From positions 44,700,423-44,764,422 of the forward strand of contig CM033394.1 of the NCBI GenBank assembly GCA_019426215.1: a stretch of DNA of 64,000 bases, written 5' to 3'. The position numbers and the translations under genes are program-made. Source of the stretch: Buddleja alternifolia (taxonomy: Eukaryota > Streptophyta > Magnoliopsida > Lamiales > Scrophulariaceae). This document shows, one piece after another, positions 58,922-64,000 of this stretch. The notes below the pieces were generated by a model, which was given only the letters and a program-made list of their open reading frames with translations, was not told the DNA's origin and made no database searches. The stretch's first letter is position 1, and the number at the start of each line of letters is the position of its first letter.

Positions 58922-60736
58922 TTTTCAATTTCACTTTTAGGCGGAAAAAAATTGGACTTTATTTCATTTGGCGCTCGTTTGAGCGCTGAGAATTGAGATG
59001 GATTGGAATTGAGAAAATAAATAAAAGTGACATATTTTGACTTTACTGCACATGACAAGAAAGTGTAGGGAGACTTCTTTGTTACTACACTTGTATAAAA
59101 ATGTAGGTAGAAAAGTGTAGTAATTACTTTTTTTTTTAAGTGATTCTTGGATAAATGAAACAGTTGTATGCAAAGTTCCCGAATTAGAATCTTCTCTAAA
59201 AAATGGAAATATACACAACAAACCATTAAATGGCTAAGCATTTTGTCAATCTTCTCTAAGAAATGGAAATATATACATATAAGCATAGTTACGACAAGAA
59301 AAGCCATAACACTTCAATATGAGCACAAAAAACACCATATTAAACCGATAGATAAATACAACTTTTAGTAACATTATCAAGAGAGAGATAGAAAAGCATT
59401 TACCAAATGTGAATAATTAAATAAATCATGATCTTGTGGTCCAGAACAATAATTCTACATAAATGTCTTTTTAATTTGTGCCTGCATGAGTATGAAAAAT
59501 CAAGAAAACAATATATTTGCTCATTTGAAACAAAAAAAATCATGATTTTTTTTAATCTTTAAATAACTCGGTGTCTACTACTCAAAAGCTGAAGCCTGAA
59601 GGTCGCAATTGAATGTCCAAAATAAAATTATACTGACATTAAATGATACAAAAGCAGTACAGACTATAGAAGATGCTGGATTTGGTAAACCACTCTTCAA
59701 AGTAAAGCTAAACAGTTCCAAACATCATACAATTGCACACCTATATACACACGCACGAAAGCAAATTCAATACCTCTCAGGAAAATATATTGGAACTCTC
59801 AGAGTTGTTTCAGCAACCAACAACCTTAAACCACAAATGAAGGAATGGATATAATGGAATCAAATAGCAGCCCAACCAAATCAATATATAAGAAAATTAA
59901 TCCAGAGTGTTTGCTCAGGTTCCAGACGAAAAATTAAGCAAATTAAGGGGCCTATCCCTATGTAATGCATTCTCAATTGTCAGAGACTGGATAATTTTCC
60001 ATTTCAAATCAATGAGAAGAAAAATAATTTACATAATTGAAAGATAAACACTACAATCGAAACTACACACAACTCTCTGTTTTTGCATTTATTCCATTTT
60101 CTAAAACTCTAATTAGATGACGTGACATGGTAATTCAAAGCATGTTTTCAGAATTCTAAAATTCAAAACTCAAATATTTTAAAAACAAGGATATCCCAAT
60201 CAATCGTATCCATATTCCTTTGCAAAAAAATCAAACAACCTGCAAAATTTACCTGAATGAACCAAAAGTTTCCCATCCCGAAGCACCGACAACAGATGTA
60301 ATCTGTACTCTTAGCCTTGCTCAAACCAAAAGTGAAGAAATTACATAATGAATCAGACAATATGAGTCAATTGACAATTGATTCCAAGCAGCATACAAAA
60401 ACAGTAAAATTAAGGTTTTTCATATAAATCTAAACCGATTTCACCGCCTATTTACACTTTCACGGCGAGGAGATTTCCGTGTTCGGAAGCTGAGTCCGCA
60501 CATTGTGTTTTCCGGAGATTAAGTAGTGCTGCTGAAGTTAATAGCTAGTGGGGTAAATTATCTTAAAATTAATAACGTAAATTATACGAGGATACTGAAG
60601 TTAAAAACGACATACATCAATAATTCACTCTTACCAAATACACGAAAAATTGGAGGGGAAAAAAGAAAAAAAAAGTACCTATCCTTCGAAAATGAAAAAG
60701 CCATGACCGAAAATAGGAGAGAACTAAAACCTCTAA
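58922..60736. other. Intergenic or intron, no firm gene
   Basis: Contains exon-like pieces on the minus strand, for example 60256-60330 ending at a GTAAAT donor, but they could not be chained. A + strand frame at 59609-59854 (81 residues) has no supporting feature and is not called. Confidence 0.3.
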
Positions 60737-61090
60737 TTAATTGAAGAAGTAGTAGTTGTAGAAAATAGCAGAGAACAATAAAATGATCGCGGACGAGAAG
60801 CACATAATTGCAGAGATCTTGAACAGTCCGGCGGCCTTTGGCTTGGCTTGGAGAAGAAAGATAGAACTGAATGCACACGAAAAGGCAAACATAACGCAGA
60901 CGAGGAAGGCGTAGTAGATGTAAACAAGATCATCACCGAAGACGAAGGCCACCACCGCACCGTTGACGCCGCCGGCCGCCGGCAGGAACGCCGCTATGGC
61001 TGAAGTTAGCATAACAATTAACTGAGATGCCAAATCTCCGGTCGCCGTCGCTTTACTACTCCGGCTGCTGCCCTTTGTTGCATGATCCAT
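60737..61090 (-). CDS. Small membrane protein, block B copy
   Basis: 117 residues, paralogue of 4112-4468, colinear over its full length. The N-terminus (MDHATKGSS, then Ser/Thr/Ala-rich) is polar. Hydrophobic segments lie at about 21-38, 57-80 and 88-110; the GGVNG turn, FGDDLV and QAKPKA are shared with block A. This suggests three membrane passes with a short aromatic C-terminus (YNYYFFN). No enzymatic motif. It lies 450 bp from, and divergent to, the decayed gene at 61543. Function unknown; conservation of an open frame in both copies suggests it is still used. Confidence 0.7.
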   Translation of the reverse strand: MDHATKGSSRSSKATATGDLASQLIVMLTSAIAAFLPAAGGVNGAVVAFVFGDDLVYIYYAFLVCVMFAFSCAFSSIFLLQAKPKAAGLFKISAIMCFSSAIILLFSAIFYNYYFFN

Positions 61091-61542
61091 TTGAATGAAT
61101 GAGCTTTTGAAATTGGGGATATGGAGGAGACGGAACTATGTAAAGGGTTTCCACTTGAGAAATTTATTAGGGATTTTGCATTGATGCTTGGAAATATTTG
61201 TGTATTACAGCTGTAATGGCACACTACTTGGAAAACATGAAAATGGAAAGCATAATTATGGGCTTGGGCTCAAATCTCAAAATCTTGAGAGCCCAAAAAC
61301 ATGTTTGGGCCATTATTATTTTTTATTTTTTGGTAAAATAATGGATTATTTATGCATCAATTCATTTTTCTCTTAACAGCAAAGGCAAAGGATTAAAAAT
61401 GAAATTTACGCAAATTGAACAAGTTTAACCCTTATTTGCCGCCGCGGCCGCCGCTATTCCTTCTCCCCCGTCGTCCGTCAAACTCAGTTCCACCACTATT
61501 CCTCAAATTACCAAAAGAAAACCATCTTCGCACACACCATTA
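61091..61542. promoter_or_regulatory. Divergent intergenic region of block B
   Basis: A 450-base gap between two divergently transcribed genes. Its minus-side half (tacagctgtaatggcacac) matches block A near 4497, and its plus-side end (accatcttcgcacacacc) matches block A near 7302. In block A the same gap is 2.85 kb because of the inserted foldback, MITE and SINE. No TATA box was assigned. Confidence 0.5.
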
Positions 61543-62821
61543 ATGGCAGTTCCCTGGAGTAGGGCGGAAAACTCTTACTCCACTGTTCCCATTCGACCCA
61601 TCTCCTTGCGACCAATGTCCGGCTCGGGAATTCTCGCCCCATTACCTCCCCACCACTCATCCCCGCTAACTCCTTTTCCCACAGGCCATTCCGGGTTTAC
61701 AGCCGCCCTGCCGATTCAACTCAAGGGGAGTTCCTCCAGAGCAGCTTTGGGATCGATGAATTTCCTGGAATAGTATTGGCTGCTGGAATGGTGGGTTCGC
61801 ATATTGACAGAACAGACGTTACTCCCCAGCGTTCTGAAGCTGTTCATCAGCTGTCGACTCATGGAAACATCAATTCGGGCCAGGTCGGAAATCGAAGTGT
61901 GAGGACCCTTTACACAGGGGCACATCCTGCAGGCGGTCAGGTAGTGGTGGTGTCTTCGGGCGGAAATGGAAATGGAAATGGAAATGGAACCGTGTTACTG
62001 TCGGAAATGGCTATCATCGGACAAGTCGTCTCCTTATCGGCGACGATCGGCAATTATGGTACTGTCGGAAATGCTGCAGGGTCAGAGGAAATACCCCTGC
62101 TTGCTGAAATTGTTGGGAGCAGGGGTTATGTTCAGACTTCGGGCCCTGTCGGAAATGGAAATGGAACCATATTACATCCCTCCCGAACTGATGGCATTGC
62201 AAACACCGTGTACTACTCTGGCATGGGGTTTTTAACTCATCCGGCCGTGTTCGAACCTGACGGGATTCAGTCAGGTGTTTCTCCGGCTGGAATGGAATAT
62301 GGTATTGGAGGCATTAACCTGCGCCGTACTGAAACTGTGGATGGTCATAGTAGTCTCCGCTATGTAAGTGGGATGGCCACAGGCCCTACTTCTTCCAATT
62401 TTCCCCCTCAAACCCAAAATTCTGGCTCTGTCCGTGCAGATCATGAAATAGCCATTGACATAGGGTCAGATGATCAGGAAATATCAGCTGAATTGGATTA
62501 CGTATTGAGTGGGATGAGTAGAGCAACTCAGGGAATTCTTGTACAGGCAGCTACTGGGATAATCAACCGAGCGATAAATCATTCCTCTTATGGTCCATCT
62601 GTGGATGCTGCTGTTTTGGCCGGAATTGGTTTTACCGTTGCAGGCATTGCTACGCGCCGTAACAATCGAGGCCTGTCGCATGTTTTGGCCAAAATTGGAG
62701 CCATATTAGCTGCGGCCGCGATTACTGCCTCTATCTGTATACCTCTTCCACCCCCGTCGCGTATATTGTTGGGCCCCTGGCGTTCATCCTTGCAGCAACT
62801 GCAGTCGTTTTGGCCACCTGA
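61543..62821 (+). pseudogene. Decayed paralogue of the 578-residue membrane-anchored protein
   Basis: Starts MAVPWSRAENSYSTVP after a leader shared with 7322-9058. Similarity to the block A protein moves from the first frame to another near 61625-61630 (a one-base type indel), continues to about 62750, then moves again near 62755; the end consistent with block A is a TGA at 62819-62821. The middle keeps HGNINSG-VGN and DDQEISAEL repeats and has an extra glycine/asparagine run (GNGNGNGNG, about 61965-61990). The C-terminus again has about three hydrophobic segments. It is shorter (about 425 residues equivalent), mainly by loss of one repeat and the 395-460 domain. Without sequencing error it is a pseudogene; otherwise it could be read as one intact gene. 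Confidence 0.6.
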
Positions 62822-63503
62822 GATGCACCGATTGGCTGAGTGCAATGCAACTTTGGATTCATGATGGAGTAAAAGACGGCTGTTGTTAATGAGTTTTGTT
62901 GTATCATATACATCCATTTTTGCTATCCCTTTCCAGGGAGTTCAATAAGAAGTTTTAGAGGGTTTATGATTGAAGCTTCTTTTTCATTCATTAATTAATG
63001 GCTTAATTGCAAGCTCGTGCATAGAACTCGCAAGATAATTTTAGAGGTTATAATTTGTTGGGTTAATTACATTAACTAATTCTCTTATTTAGTGTACTGT
63101 CCAGTCCAGTCCAGTCCAGTCTACCTGAACGGTGACTGACGTTAAAAGTTCCGACAAGTAGCGGTCGTCACCAAAGAAGTGTTCCAAACGTAGTGGCGGT
63201 GATAAGGAGATGAATCAGAAGGTGTGTTTGTGTAGTGGAGATCAATGAAGAAGATGACAGAAAGATAAAAGAGAAAAGAAAAAGAAAAAAATATATCAGT
63301 AAAAGGGGGAAATAAGAGGATGAAAGAGGCTTGCCAACTTGCGCCGTAATTTTAGGATTGTGGCTATAAGATATCCATGAGAACCATGATTTAATGTTTA
63401 CAGTCTCCAAAACATATAATTTATATATCCCACTAGTAGGATACATTATGCTGAGGACATTTATTTATGGTTTAACATTCAAAATGATTGACCTTCATGT
63501 CAG
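62822..63503. other. Intergenic with short tandem repeat
   Basis: (CCAGT)4 lies at about 63099-63120. No gene is seen; part of it may be an intron of the gene starting at 63504 or before. Confidence 0.4.
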
Positions 63504-64000
63504 TATAGGGACTATACCAATCCTCACCTCCCGGTTGCTCCTCCAGCTATAGATGCAAGCGGTCAGGTAAACATTGGGTATTCTGTTTTTACATATGAGC
63601 TATTCATTTACCCTAGAGTTGGCCTTATCAGAGAACTAAATTTTCTTTAACGTGTCTTGCACGATTTCTGGTATCTATTTCTTTAAGATGTCAGACATAT
63701 CCCTCAATTTACAAGATAATTCATCTACTTGGTGGTATGCAAACAAAATCATTTTACTTGTCCAAGTAGCTCTATAATATACAAAATTTAGCTTTGAAAA
63801 TGGTAATTTTAGGTTATTGCTATTGTTATTTACCATTCTGTAGACCTAGGTGCCTGTGTTATTGGGGAGGGGGGCATATCTCTGAATCTTTATAAGCTTG
63901 TGGCATTCACGTGCCTCCATTCAGTTCAACCTAGGAGTTGATGAAGAAAAAATGGAGCCAGACAGCAATGTTCTTTTTACCTCAATTGAAAACATGCAGT
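63504..64000 (+). CDS. Partial host gene, two exons, runs off the window
   Basis: Exon 63504-63566 (21 codons, YRDYTNPHLPVAPPAIDASG plus Q) has acceptor TGTCAG|TA and donor CAG|GTAAAC. Exon 63925-64000 (FNLGVDEEKMEPDSNVLFTS and onward) has acceptor ATTCAG|TT and is cut by the window edge. Both are phase 0, so they join cleanly over a 358-base intron with a T-rich end. Both have ordinary codon use unlike the AT-rich surroundings. I do not recognise the family. Confidence 0.5.

Noticed and set aside
59609..59854. An 81-residue + strand frame
   Set aside because: No domain, no splice context and no repeat or paralogue support; length is within chance for this region.
1..64000. CRISPR arrays, bacterial genes or a complete tRNA/rRNA gene
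   Set aside because: None seen; tandem repeats here are short, without regular unique spacers, and tRNA-like boxes belong to SINEs.

Overview
This is nuclear DNA of a flowering plant, most likely a eudicot. It is AT-rich, gene-poor and dominated by nested transposable elements plus copies of an endogenous pararetrovirus (a plant DNA virus of the Caulimoviridae integrated in the host genome). There are no bacterial operons, ribosome-binding sites or CRISPR arrays. The species cannot be named from the sequence alone.

Layout. 1-2180: 3' end of pararetrovirus copy 1 (transactivator remnant, promoter, tRNA-Met primer site). 4112-9058: gene block A, a small membrane protein (- strand) divergent from a 578-residue membrane-anchored protein (+ strand), with a foldback, MITEs and two SINEs around it. 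10376-14476: CACTA transposon with a nested hAT MITE. 15208-27500: pararetrovirus copy 2 (ORF1, ORF2, a movement-coat-protease-RT-RNase H polyprotein, transactivator), cut by a 3.6-kb Helitron at 19284-22900. 29726-47359: a Sirevirus-type Ty1/copia retrotransposon with AAAAC target duplications, three reading-frame blocks, an inserted solo LTR that itself holds a hAT MITE, and a second related element fused into its 3' LTR. 48010-50679: Helitron on the - strand. 52179-54627: two Harbinger-type MITEs and a MULE. 57043-58921: a weak spliced-gene candidate on the - strand. 60737-62821: gene block B, a diverged duplicate of block A whose + strand gene is frameshifted. 63504-64000: two exons of a host gene that runs off the window.

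How the parts relate. Blocks A and B descend from one duplicated divergent gene pair; one copy of the larger gene is intact and the other is decayed. Nesting gives relative ages: pararetrovirus before Helitron; Sirevirus before solo LTR before hAT MITE; Harbinger MITE before SINE. Both pararetrovirus copies carry many stops and frameshifts, partly at different places, so they are old and non-functional. The least ordinary items are the pararetrovirus gene mix (badnavirus-type coat cysteine motif plus a caulimovirus-type transactivator), the in-phase candidate introns in the third ORF of the Sirevirus, and the duplicated membrane-protein gene pair, which I do not recognise. All calls were made by eye from the sequence; no database search was run.
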